64,000 nucleotides of DNA, from the NCBI GenBank assembly GCA_002197995.1, contig NGZR01000001.1:7502001-7566000 (forward strand), written 5' to 3'. Position numbers and translations under genes: made by a program. The DNA comes from Gaeumannomyces sp. JS-464 (Eukaryota > Ascomycota > Sordariomycetes > Magnaporthales > Magnaporthaceae). Numbering within the stretch: the stretch's first letter is position 1; the number at the start of each line of letters is the position of its first letter. Under the pieces are notes generated by a model. It was given only the letters and a program-made list of their open reading frames with translations. It made no database searches and was not told the origin of the DNA. Positions 11,923-22,554 of the stretch are shown piece by piece.

Positions 11923-14900
11923 ATGACGCAGGCGCCCATGATATCGGTGCCGCTCAAGGCAACCAACGAGATAGACTGGGTGACCCCGCTGAAGAACTAC
12001 ATCCAGAACACATACGGCGACGATGCTGAGCGCTACGCCGAGGAGTGTGCCGCCCTCAACCGTCTGCGCCAGGACATGCGCGGCGCCGGTAAGGATAGTA
12101 CCGCCGGCCGCGATCTGCTCTATCGATACTATGGCCAGCTCGAGCTGCTGGACCTGCGCTTTCCCGTCGACGAGCAGCACATCAAGATATCCTTCACATG
12201 GTGCGTTGCCTACCGCCCAGCACGATGGAAACACTGTCCTTGCTGACTTTTACATGCGCAAATCGCCTTAGGTTCGATGCCTTCACCCACAAGTCAACAT
12301 CCCAGTACTCGTTGGCGTTCGAAAAGGCGTCCATCATCTTCAACATCTCGGCCGTTCTCTCATGTCACGCCGCTCACCAGACCCGCTCCGAGGAGTCGGG
12401 CCTCAAGACGGCGTACCACTCCTTCCAGGCGTCCGCCGGCATGTTCACCTACATCAACGAGAACTTCCTGCACGCCCCTTCCTCCGACCTCAGCCGCGAT
12501 ACCGTCAAGTCCCTGATAAGCATCATGCTGGCCCAGGCGCAGGAGGTGTTCCTGGAAAAGCAGATCACGGATCAGAAGAAGGTCGGCCTGCTGGCTAAAC
12601 TTTCGAGCCAAGCGCATTCGCTGTACTCGCAAGCTATCGAGGGCATACAGGAGAACGTCAACAAGGCCATCTTCGAAAAAGTCTGGCTCATGTTTGTGCA
12701 GGTATGTTGCCGAAGTTGTGCGACCCTGCTTTTCTGCTCGGGTGAAACGTGTTGCTGCCCTCGGCCGCGCGCGGCCTTTTCTTTGGCCAAATGTGTTCCT
12801 CTCTCCGAGGGGCCCAACAGGGAAATTGGAGGAGAAACGGCAATCTCGCAAGGGTTTCGTTTCTGCTTCTAAAGCTTAACGCTGACATGAAATGCTAGAT
12901 CAAATCCGCATTGATGAACTCAATGGCACAATACTACCAGGCTTTGGCGGACGACGATGCCAACTCCCACGGCGTTGCTGTCGCTCGCCTGCAAGTCGCC
13001 GAAAGCGCCGCCAAGGAGGCCAGCAGGATTGCCACCAACTTCCCCGGTACTGTCCCGCCCAACTCCAACCTCACCAACGAAACGGGGCCCGTGCTATCCG
13101 AACTGTCCAAGCGGCAGCTATCTGCTGTCCAGGTGAAGCTCCGGGAGTCACCAAGGACAATGACTTCATCTACCACCAAACCGTGCCCGCAGAAGCAAGC
13201 ATCTCTCCGGTTCCGAAGCTGCCGGCGGCCAAGCCGATCCCAGTCAGTGAGCTGTATGCTGGGCAGGATATCCAACGCATCACAGGCCCCGACCTATTCG
13301 CCAAGATCGTGCCGTTTGCCGTCACAGAATCCGCAAGTCTTTACGATGAAGAGAAGGCAAAGTTGGTGAGGGCCGAGACGGAGCGGGTGGATCTGGCCAA
13401 CAGTGAAATGGCGGCGAGCTTGGACTATCTGAGGTTGGCCGGGGGCCCTGGAGGTGCTCAAGGGAGGGTTTGACCAGGACATATCGCCCGACGAGGACTT
13501 CCGCACCTGGTGTGTGGACGTGGCCGATCACGAAGATCCGAACTCCATTTTTGATTCTCTGAGGACGGAAAAGGACCAGATATTGGGCCTGCTTGACCGC
13601 AGCGCCAAGCAACTGGACATGGAGGAACACGTGTGCGAGAAGATGAGGTCAAAGTACCAGGACGACTGGACGCAGCAACCGAGTGGGAAGCTGACGGCGA
13701 CGCTAAGGGGCGACTTACGGAATTACCGCGAGGCACTGGACGAGGCGGCAAAGAGCGACGGGCAGCTGGCGATGAAGCTACGGCAGAACAGTACCGAGAT
13801 CGAAACGATGCGCACCGCGGCACAGCACGGAGAGATCGACGCCATGTTTCAGCAGGCACTGAGCAGGGTCAGGGGAAAGTCGAGCAGTACCAACAGCCCA
13901 GGTGGAGGCGGCGAGCAGAACCTTTTGGATGCGGACTTTGATGATGGGAAGCTGAGTGTTATGGATCAAATTAACCGGGTCGAGGAGATTCTCAAGAAGC
14001 TGAATCAACTGAAGAGGGAACGGAACCACGTGCTCAAAGACCTCAAGGACAAGGTAAGAACCTTGAGCCATCTGATGCTGGACATGGCACAACCAGAAAT
14101 GAACCCGCTGACTGTCTTGTGATCACCCAGGCGCACAACGACGATATCTCTCAGATCCTGATCCTGAACAAGAAGTCGATAGCAAACTACGAGCAACAAC
14201 TGTTCCAGTCCGAGTTGGAAAAGTTCAGGCCGCTGCAGACACGGCTTGTCCAGGCCGGGCACAAGCAGTCGTCGCTGATGAAGGAGCTCTCCAACACTTT
14301 CAACACACTCCTGCAAGACAAGCGGGTCAAGGCGGAGCAGAGCAAGTACGAGTCGATCCAACGACAGCGCAGCAGCGTGATAAACCGGTACAAACGCGCG
14401 TACCAGGAGTTTCTGGACCTCGAGGCGGGTCTACAGAGCGCGAAGCGGTGGTACGGCGAGATGAGGGAGACGGTCGAGAGCCTCGAGAAGAACGTCGAGA
14501 CATTTGTCAATAACCGGCGCTCCGAGGGCGCACAGCTGCTGAACCAAATAGAGCAGGAGCGAGCGGCCACCAAGTCATCACACGCGGAGCTGGAGCGCGA
14601 GAGGCTGAGAGAGCTCATGGAGCGCATGAACGTCGAGGGTGGCCAGCAGACGCCGGCATCCCCGCCGAAGCCGGCGGGAGGCGGCTCGGGCCGGCCGATC
14701 CCTGCGCCTCTGTTCCAGACGGGTGGGGCCCCGAGGTATCCGCAGGCGAACTTCCAGGGCCAGTACCAGCTCCCGAGCTCTCCGCCGCCGCAGCAGACCA
14801 CCATGCCACAGTCGTTTATGCAGCCGCACCAGCAGCAGCAGCACCACCACCAACAGTCGCAGCACCCCTTCAGCCAGCCGGCCTCGTACAACCCGAGCCA

Positions 14901-15258
14901 ACACGGGCGGATGCCGGGCCCGACGTCGCCAGCCCCAACCCAGACGACATTTGGCATCAACGCGCTGCGCCAGGGGCCGGCATCGCCCCCGCCAACGCAA
15001 TCGACCTTTGGGCAGCCGCCACGGCCCTTCAGCACGTATGGGAACCCGAATCCGCCGTCGACTCCAAATCAACAGCAGCACTTTGCCCCGGCCGGCTATG
15101 TGCCTCCACCTCCTCCCGGGCCACCACCGCTGGGGCCGCAGCAGACGTACCACGTACCTCAGGCGGACTACTACAACAGGCCAAACTCGGGACAGCAGCA
15201 GCATCAGCAACAGCAGCAATCTGCGGACCCTTGGGCAGGACTCAACGCATGGAAATGA
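11923..15258 (+). CDS. palA: pH-response regulator PalA/RIM20 (BRO1-domain protein), two frameshifts
   Basis: PalA/RIM20 is the ALIX-like scaffold that recruits the transcription factor PacC/RIM101 to ESCRT-III so that it is proteolysed at alkaline pH. Four exons fit: 11923-12200, 12272-12701, 12899-14053 and 14131-15258, with GT...AG introns and a GCTGACA branch site before exon 3. The product is about 996 aa: BRO1 domain over roughly the first 380 residues, then a coiled V-shaped domain that in this family binds YPX(L/I) motifs, then a Pro/Gln-rich tail (about 760-996). Exon 3 keeps the PalA frame only if one base is missing near 13147 (about residue 320) and one is extra near 13438 (about residue 416). 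The shifts cancel, and without them translation stops at 13369. Assembly error is likelier than gene loss. Confidence 0.9.
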
Positions 15259-15756
15259 TAAGGAGACGGGCTTGGTTTTACAAAGTGTGCTCCTCGTGTT
15301 TAGATACTTGCTTCCCGAATGTCTGTAGCAGTGGGTGAAAACTCAACGCCAGTGTGCCAGAGCGGCTTTGATTATAAAAGAACCTTGTTTTATGTATGCC
15401 GGTCGGTTTTGCTTCGATGTATTTTCGCGCATGTGGAAGCCATGATCTTGCTGGAGGCGAGGGAGCACGACGCCCAAGTAAAAGTCGGCAGTCCAGCAAC
15501 GCTAATTGGAACCCCCATTAACTGAACTCGTTCGGGGTGTTGGTCCACTTTCCTGCTTCCAACATCCTTTCCTGATTCCTGTATTTTCTTCTTCTTTTTT
15601 TCTCTCTCTCTTTTTTCTCCCGATTCCTACATCGTTTCCTATCTCCTGTATTCTTTTCTAACTCTTATATCTTTTACAATCTCATGTATCCTTTCCTGAT
15701 TCCCGTATCCCCTCCTGATCCTTGTATCCCTTCCCATCCCTTGCATCCCTGCCCAA
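15259..15756. other. palA 3' flank and CT-rich leader of the F-box gene
   Basis: No gene seen. From about 15556 to 15750 the plus strand is a degenerate pyrimidine-rich array of short units resembling TATCCTTTCCTGATTCC, leading directly to the ATG at 15757. It probably serves as promoter and 5' UTR of the downstream gene. Confidence 0.5.
15556..15750 (+). repeat. Degenerate CT-rich tandem repeat
   Basis: Recurring variants of TTTCCTGATTCCTGTAT, about 17-21 bp apart, with CCTGATTCC or CCGATTCC as the best-kept core. Such arrays often sit in fungal promoters. Confidence 0.5.
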
Positions 15757-17308
15757 ATGGCGCCATTTCAGGCCGGGTTGGGGTCGCTCAGCCCTGAACT
15801 GCTCATTCAGATCATCAGTTACCTGGAAGGGCCCGACCTCATTGCCGTGCGACAAACCAGCAGGCAAATCTCGGCCGCAGCTTTGGGAGCGTACGGAGAC
15901 CGCTTCTTCAGCGCCGTCGAAACTGACCTTACGCGTGGCAGCCTGGCGGGTTGCGCGCCGTCGCGAGCTTCGAGCCGCTCCGCCACCACGTCCGCAGCCT
16001 GCGCATCTCCCCGTGGAGCCCAAGCAACGAGGACAGCCAGCCCTCCTCCATCGGGCAGCAGCCGCCATCCATCGGGCTGCACGACTGGTCGCGTGGCGCC
16101 GATGGCCGCCTCGACCTCGCGACGCCGATGGCGTTGTCGCTGGTTGATTGCATCCGCAACGGCCTGCCCAACTGCCGGTCCTTCGTGCTCGACGACCGCA
16201 ACCTGGGGCTGCTCCGCTTCCAGCAGCCCGAGAGGTGGCTGCAGCCCACCGACGCCGTCGCCATCCTGCTCGCCCTCGCCGCGGACCCGCAAGATCCCCT
16301 GCCCGTGCGGTCCCTGTCCATCTCCTTCCGGCTGTCCCGGGTCCAGGGCGGCCTGCTCCCGCCTGTGGAGGACCTGTGCCGGAAGGCCTCGTCCCTGGCG
16401 GCCAACCTGCGCGTGCTGAAGATCAAGCTGTCGGACGAAAACGACGACGCCCTGTCGCTCGCCCGCGCGCTGAGCTCGCCCGCACGCCACCTCGACGCCT
16501 TCGCCTTTGGGGGCAGCGGCCCCGTCATCCGCTGCTGCATCGATAGCCTGTGCGGGCAGGATGGAGAAGCCGAGGGGCCCCGCGCCGCATCCGCCACCTG
16601 GCCGTCGGGACGGCGATGGCCCCGCGCCGCATCCGCCAGCTGGCCTTCTTCAGGACGTGGACTCCGCTCCTCGACGGCACCGACGTGTCCGCGGAGCTGC
16701 TCGAGCGGCTCCTTTTGCGTCTGGACGGCCGGAGCCTGCTGAGCCTGAGGTTCAAACACGTGTACCTTCGCCCGGCCGCCCAGTCAGAAGACAAGGACGG
16801 GCAAAACCTGTGGGTCCCCGTCTTGTCCGCCGCCCGCGACCGGTTCCCCAACCTCGAGGCTTTCACACTCCATTCCTGCGGCGACTACAAGTTCGCACGG
16901 CGGCGGCGGCTGTGGCTCTGCCCACTGGTCCAGGAGCTCACGGCCCGGCTGCCCCCGCAAAACTTCCACAACCACTGCGTCGGCGGCCTCGTCGTCACCG
17001 ACGGGTACGGCGGGACGTTTCAGTTCCGGTCCGTCGCCAACTACGCGGGCAAGGTGCCCCGTCCAACCACGGACGATCACAGCGACTGGCGGACCAGGTG
17101 GACCAGGTTCCACGATTGGAGCGTGCGGTACGAGCGGCGGACCGCCGAGGGCATGGCCCGCGCGCTGGACGATGTCGCCCACGGCATGTACTACACCGAG
17201 ACTGAGGTTTCCGCCGTCACGCACTGCATGGGCAGGGACAACGGCGGCGCGGAAATAGTACGCGGCCGCTGCTTGGGCCAGCACTGGTTTCGGCAAAGTA
17301 CGGTATAA
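15757..17308 (+). CDS. F-box protein, two frameshifts
   Basis: The N-terminus (about residues 8-45: LSPELLIQIISYL followed by DLIAVRQTSRQI) fits an F-box, which docks substrate receptors onto SKP1 in SCF ubiquitin ligases. The rest (to about 517 aa if repaired) has Leu-rich segments but no repeat I can name, so the substrate is unknown. The single-exon reading frame changes twice: one base missing near 15948-15950 (GCGGGTTG) and one near 16572-16585, in a GAGGGGCCCCGC run. Protein-like sequence continues smoothly in the new frame each time and runs to the stop at 17308. A partial direct repeat (CCCCGCGCCGCATCCGCCA) near 16577 and 16620 could have helped cause the second. Assembly indel or young pseudogene are both possible. 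Confidence 0.6.
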
Positions 17309-17779
17309 AATAGGCACCTATTCAGCACAGGGGGTGGCAGTAATGCAACGCAGCTCGAAAAATACATAAAGCAAACCCGTCCGGCGTATATCAAACAAGG
17401 ACTCTTTTATAAACACCAGGGCCGCTCTGCAGATTTGGCGCCTGCACCGGCCCTCCGTCTCTCCAGGGCCGCAGTGGCCAAAATTTCCCGATTTTGATCT
17501 CTGGGCTTCTATCTGGTCCTCTTTCTAGGCCTTTCTTTGGCCCTTTTTTTTTCAAACGATGTAGGATACAGGAAAGGAAACAGGAAAGTAGACTAGCAAA
17601 CAGGATAAGTTCAGGTTCGGACTTTTATTTGGGCATCGTGCTCCTCTCGCCTCCATCACGATCATGGCTTCACAAGAAATCATCCTCTTCCCCATCGCTT
17701 TGGTCCTCGCTCGACTGCTCTTCGTCGCTCTAGTCGCGACGTAACACGCCATGGCGAATGAGGAAGCCCCTGATCAGGT
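17309..17779. other. Convergent intergenic region
   Basis: It lies between the stop of the F-box gene (plus) and the stop of the ankyrin gene (minus). It holds T-rich stretches and a 9-T run near 17546 and shares some wording with the CT-rich leader upstream (AGGATACAGGAAAGGAAACAG). No gene seen. Confidence 0.5.
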
Positions 17780-20700
17780 TCAGAAAGCGCTCGCTTTGGG
17801 GGTCAAATGGTCCACCTCGCCCTCCATTCGAGGAAACCAAACATTGGCGAGAAATTCCAGAAACGACAGATCGCTCTCATAATACTCCTTAACCAGCTCT
17901 TCCAAAAGCCTTTCGAACCTGACGATCAGATCTTCTTCCTCTCGGTGGATTCTTTCAATTTCCGCGGCTTCTTCGACTGGCAACTCGTAGTTGAGTTCGT
18001 AATACCCGAACCACCCGTCATAAGGGTTGTCCAAGAGCGGGCATGTATGGGTGAGCTGGAGCCCCATAAATGTGAACACTCGGAGGAAGTCGGAGGGTTG
18101 GTCTTCCAGTAGACCCGCGAGACGACATTGATCGAGGAAGTCATCGAACAAATCTCGTGCAAGCGGCTTGTTGCCCATAAATTCTCGCTCGCGCCTCCGA
18201 AATGGGATGAATGACGACGTAGCCCCTATGCAGTGGCAATTGAATCCGATTGGGGGTGCATAAGACAAACAGTCACGCATAAGCCCCTTAGCTTGGTCGT
18301 CGTAGCCTGGGTAAAATTTCGTATCAAACTGCTTGTAGAAACTATAACCTCCATAGCTGGCTGCCAGGATGTGGGCAACGTCCAAGCCGTCAATCCGCGT
18401 GGGGATATCCAGGCGTGCATTTTTGGACCACAACCAGGTTTGGACGGAACCTGGTCGATGGCTGGTCGGATGCAGAATTGGGAAGGCTCCATAGTACTCT
18501 TCGTCCAGTTTGAGAAGTCTATGGTCCCAGAGGCTTTCGGCCAAGGCCACATTGAGCCCCATCAGGTATCCGAAAGGCTTGCTGGGAATCGCGTTGCTGA
18601 TGCTGACCGGAATTCTGATGCCTTTCCTCTCGAGGGCCCATGCAATATTGTCAAACAGCTCAAGCGTGTGGGGAAACTGGGTCAACTGTGCGTCGCTTGC
18701 GCAGCCATGTGCGATTCCCAGGCGAATTAGCTCTTCGAGGCGGCTACGGAAGGCTTTCGCAACCGACAGATAGGTGGCCGGGTCAAATTCATAAAACACG
18801 GAGTCGAGCAAGGAGATAGCCGGCTTCAAGGAGGCCCCAGATTCGGAAAGCATCAGCAATGCTCGAGAAGACCCCGTCATCAACGCATAGTGCATGGCGG
18901 ATTTTCCCGAGCAATCTTCGTGATCGATAATGCTGAGACACGTCGAGCACGCCAGCAGAAGCGTGAGGACGGCAGGCCGTAGGACAGCAAGATGTAGTGG
19001 GGTCTGATCCAAGATTGTTTTCTCGGTAGCCAGCAGCTCCGGTGAGGTACCGAGTATTGACCGGACTTTGGCAACGTCGCCTTGTGCAGACGCAATAGCC
19101 AAGGGATGGCCAGAAGCTGTGACTATTCGAAGCATAAAGCCCCGTTAGTTGCCGGAACTGGTGGAAAGCTGAGGTTATGGTAAGTGGACGAGATTTCAAG
19201 CCTTACTTTGAACGCACCATTCGTGTTGAGTTTGCAGATATAGGCCTAGCACACCCGCACACCAGTTTTCGGGATCACCAAGCCCATCGAAGTCATCTAA
19301 GAACGGTGCCAGAGTAACAAGAGTGTTGAAGACACGGAGTCGTCTATCGTAACTCCGCGAAATATGAGTTTCCGGCCCTTCGAATAAGATGGAGGCCGGA
19401 GTTCTATGAGTATGATGAGCCCACATCGTCAGCATTTGGCCAACACGGGGTCGATACTTTCAGGAATAAGCTGACCTAGAAGGAAGGACACTTACCGGCC
19501 ACTGCTAGCAACCTCGTGCAGAGGCACCCCCATATTGAAGAGCCCGGATGCCAGGACCTGGAGGACCTTTCCATCCAACGTGCCGCTACCGTCAAAATGG
19601 TAAAATAGGTTCTTCATGTTCAAGGAACGTCAGCCAGGTGACCTGAGCGACCAGGAGAGATTCAACTATGACAACAAGGCCGTCAAGGCTTACATGAAGC
19701 AAGTTGTCTCCTTTGGGGTCGACATCCGTTGGTGAAGCCTCTCCCTTTTGGAATAGCTCAGAGAGTTTCCTCTCTAGGCTGTGGGCGCGACTTGTTGCAA
19801 AGGTCACGTCTCGGGATTGTTCGTGGAAATAGTAGTCTTCGAAAAATTCATCGATCAGACGAAAGCTTGGCCAGTCATAAGGCACGACTGATCTGAACGA
19901 CAGCTTTGGATCGATGTGCCACTGCTTGAGCCAGCAAAAGGGCGAGTTTTCGACCTCTATTGGCCCGTATACGGCAAAGCCAAAAGCGGAGTAGTTGATG
20001 CGGAACGTCCGTCTGCGCCGACTGAGGTACCACAGTGGGCAGTTCCGATGGTGCACCACAGACTGCTCCGACTGCAGCCAAAATGAGCCAAAGTATCGCC
20101 GAGGCTTGGAGGTTTGCATCTGGACTGGAGCAGGGCACGTGCAGCCTTTCTCGACAGCCTGGGATGATCCGGGGCTAAGACTGTTGGTAGCCCTTGATCG
20201 ACGCTCGCAGGTTCGTGGCCGGCGGCAGGAAGAAGCAGTGATCGTGCTGCCATTGGGTGATGTAGGGAAGCCGGTTTCGGGTGACGAAGCTCCATCATCT
20301 GGGCCAGAAATAGGACGACAGGAGCTATCCAAATGCAGAGTGTTGGCGAGATGTTGACCTGTTGCGTGGTGGTTCGAGACCTGCATCGTCGCATTGCCTG
20401 AGATTTCCACAAGACGCTGGCGAAGCAAATTCTCCATCACGCCCATGTGGGCGGAGGCAGCAGCCATGAATGCGGTATTGGCCTGGTGAATTGTTTCAAA
20501 GTTGCCCCTCAAAAGAACGTCCATGTCCTGTCGATGGGAAGCAAGGCCAGTCTGCAGTTCCTGATTTATGCGGTTTCCGACAGCATCGGGTTGGGCCTCG
20601 ACCGCACTCATGAGGTGCCGCCCGGACGACAGTATTCTCGCTTCAGCGGAATCAAGTCTCTGCAGTATCAGGTCTTGGGTCCGCCGGGACTGCTGGGCCC

Positions 20701-21481
20701 CCGCCTCCGTGAGGGCGATAACACTATTCTGCTCAGAAGATGTGATGCTAGCCTCTGTCCTGGACGATGCAGCGTCGATTGTCTGGACTAGAGTGTCTCG
20801 ACTCTGAATGACAGCGTCTCGAGTCTCCTGGACGACTCGGGTGCCCTCAGCCGACGTGGCTGCTAGCAAGCTTTGCTCTAGGCCTGATAGGTCGGAGGAA
20901 ACGGTGATGCCCATGGCATCCACCTTGGCGACCAACACGTTACGAAGCTCGCCAATGCCGTCCCTACAGTAGAGAAAGATCAGAAGCGGCCCGACACGGC
21001 AGCATAAGATATCGCTCTAGACTACTCACACCTCAAAGAGCTGAAGCAACAGCACAAGGCTGAGACTGTAGCGCTGACAAGCCTGCTGAAGCTCCATGAT
21101 CCCCTCTCTGCGCAAGGGGTAGAGCCCGGCCCGCGCGAGCCTCTTGATCCTATCACGCATGTGCGTTGCAGCCTGCGCAGGCTCGTGCTTCTCGACCAGC
21201 TCGAGTATACACTTTGCTGCGGCGTTGCATGATGTGATCTTGTCCTCGATAGCCGTCTTTGCAGCTACCGATGCGGCGTTCGTCGGTGGGGAGGCTTGAA
21301 CGCGACGCTCTTCGATCAGCTTGACGACCGACTTTAAATCGTCTGCTGTTTCGCGCAGCTGTCGCATGTCGGCAGATTTGGCATCGCTGGCACTGGCGTA
21401 TTTGTAGATAGCATCGCAGATGGTAAGGCCAAGCGACGCGAAGCCGGCGCCGGCGGCCGCCAGGGACAGGGGGTCCGACAT
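17780..21481 (-). CDS. Helo_like_N (STAND N-terminal) / ankyrin protein without NACHT
   Basis: Five exons join cleanly: 21030-21481, 19694-20963, 19496-19611, 19207-19403 and 17780-19122, giving about 1125 aa with no frame correction. Donors are GTGAGT, GTAAGC, GTAAGT and GTAAGG, with a GGCTGACG branch site before exon 3. Residues 1 to about 110 (MSDPLSLAAAGAGFASLGL, then DDLKSVVKLIEER) match the fungal N-terminal domain of STAND proteins (Helo_like_N), a membrane-acting or signalling domain in fungal NLR-type immunity. Residues about 155-300 are a Ser/Thr/Gln-rich, probably coiled segment; about 300-400 is low complexity. The C-terminal half has an ankyrin-type module (TPLHLAV near residue 719, SAMHYALMTG after it). 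No P-loop or NACHT was found, so it is a non-canonical architecture. Role in cell recognition is inference. Confidence 0.75.
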
Positions 21482-22554
21482 GCTGGCAGCCTTGGCGCGG
21501 GACAAAGAAGATCACCGAATGTCGCTAAACGGACCAAACATGATCATATTCATGCCAATATGCGTCGGCGGGAGGGTTGCGCTTAAGTTCCTGGACAGAT
21601 GTGGGTGGCTAGGTCAAGCAGCCGACGACTGAAGGGTTGTTCGGGGATCCAATATGCTCGAGATGGTGAGGAGACAGCAAGAAAGAGAAAAAAAAACGAG
21701 GGGATCGGCAGAAGCAGGGTGGGAGTGCGGCTGAGTCCTCTTGTGTAACATAAAAGTGCACTTGCTGTGGTAGGCTGAGCAAGGAGTACAGATATTAGAG
21801 GCCAAGCTATCTTCCGTTGCGAAACCGGGTTTTAGGCACGACTTTATATACGATAAACTTATGCGTAGAGTGAAAAACCTGTAAAGGCAAATAGTAAATG
21901 GCAGCCTAACAGACACACAGAATTTATCACGCCCGGGGCTAGGCCCAAATGCGCGTCGATAAAGCGAAGGACGGCCGAGGGCGGATGCCACTGCAACTGG
22001 CCGCTGAGATTAGCACGTGGCCGTTACGAAACTTCTCGAATGACGACTTTACCATCTCCCCGCCCACCACCTACTGCCAGCCCGGAGGCCACTTCGCCGG
22101 CCGGGCTGGGCATGATAACGTGCGGGCTGGATTCGCCTTGTTCTGGCTCGCGGCGCACCAACCCAAGTACCTATAATCCATGGAACCATCGCAGCCACGA
22201 ACTCTGTCCCCCCGCCGTAGGCTACGGTATGTTTAACCATAGATCTACTTTCCCCAGTTACAGTTGCCTTTTTTTGTCTACCTTTTTTTATAGCAAGCCA
22301 ACACACCCGGATCTGTTTCAACTAGATCCATCGGACTTCCATCGACACGACCTACTTCCGTGTTCATGTGGAATCCGCGAGCTGTGTCTTTTCCGTTCTG
22401 TATCGTCGTGGTACAATCCAAATCGCGTAACGCATCTATACATTTTCTTCTATTCAAATTCTATCTGCTTCTCGCAAATCAAAATATAGTTCTCGGTCAT
22501 ACCCGGCTGGTCAACTCCTTTAGACAACGACCTACCCCTGCGCAACCTCGGCAC
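21482..22554. other. Promoter side of the Helo_like_N gene and 3' flank of the secreted protein gene
   Basis: No gene seen. The right half (22240-22500) is T-rich and lower in GC than the flanks, which is compatible with mild RIP-type decay or 3' UTR. It should contain the promoter of the minus-strand Helo_like_N gene, whose ATG is at 21481. Confidence 0.45.

Noticed and set aside
13140..13460. Explaining the palA frame changes by extra introns
   Set aside because: Protein-like PalA sequence is continuous to within one codon on each side, leaving no room for an intron.
14187..15035. Antisense ORF opposite palA exon 4
   Set aside because: Shadow of a GC-rich, Pro/Gln-coding exon; the plus strand has clear PalA homology.
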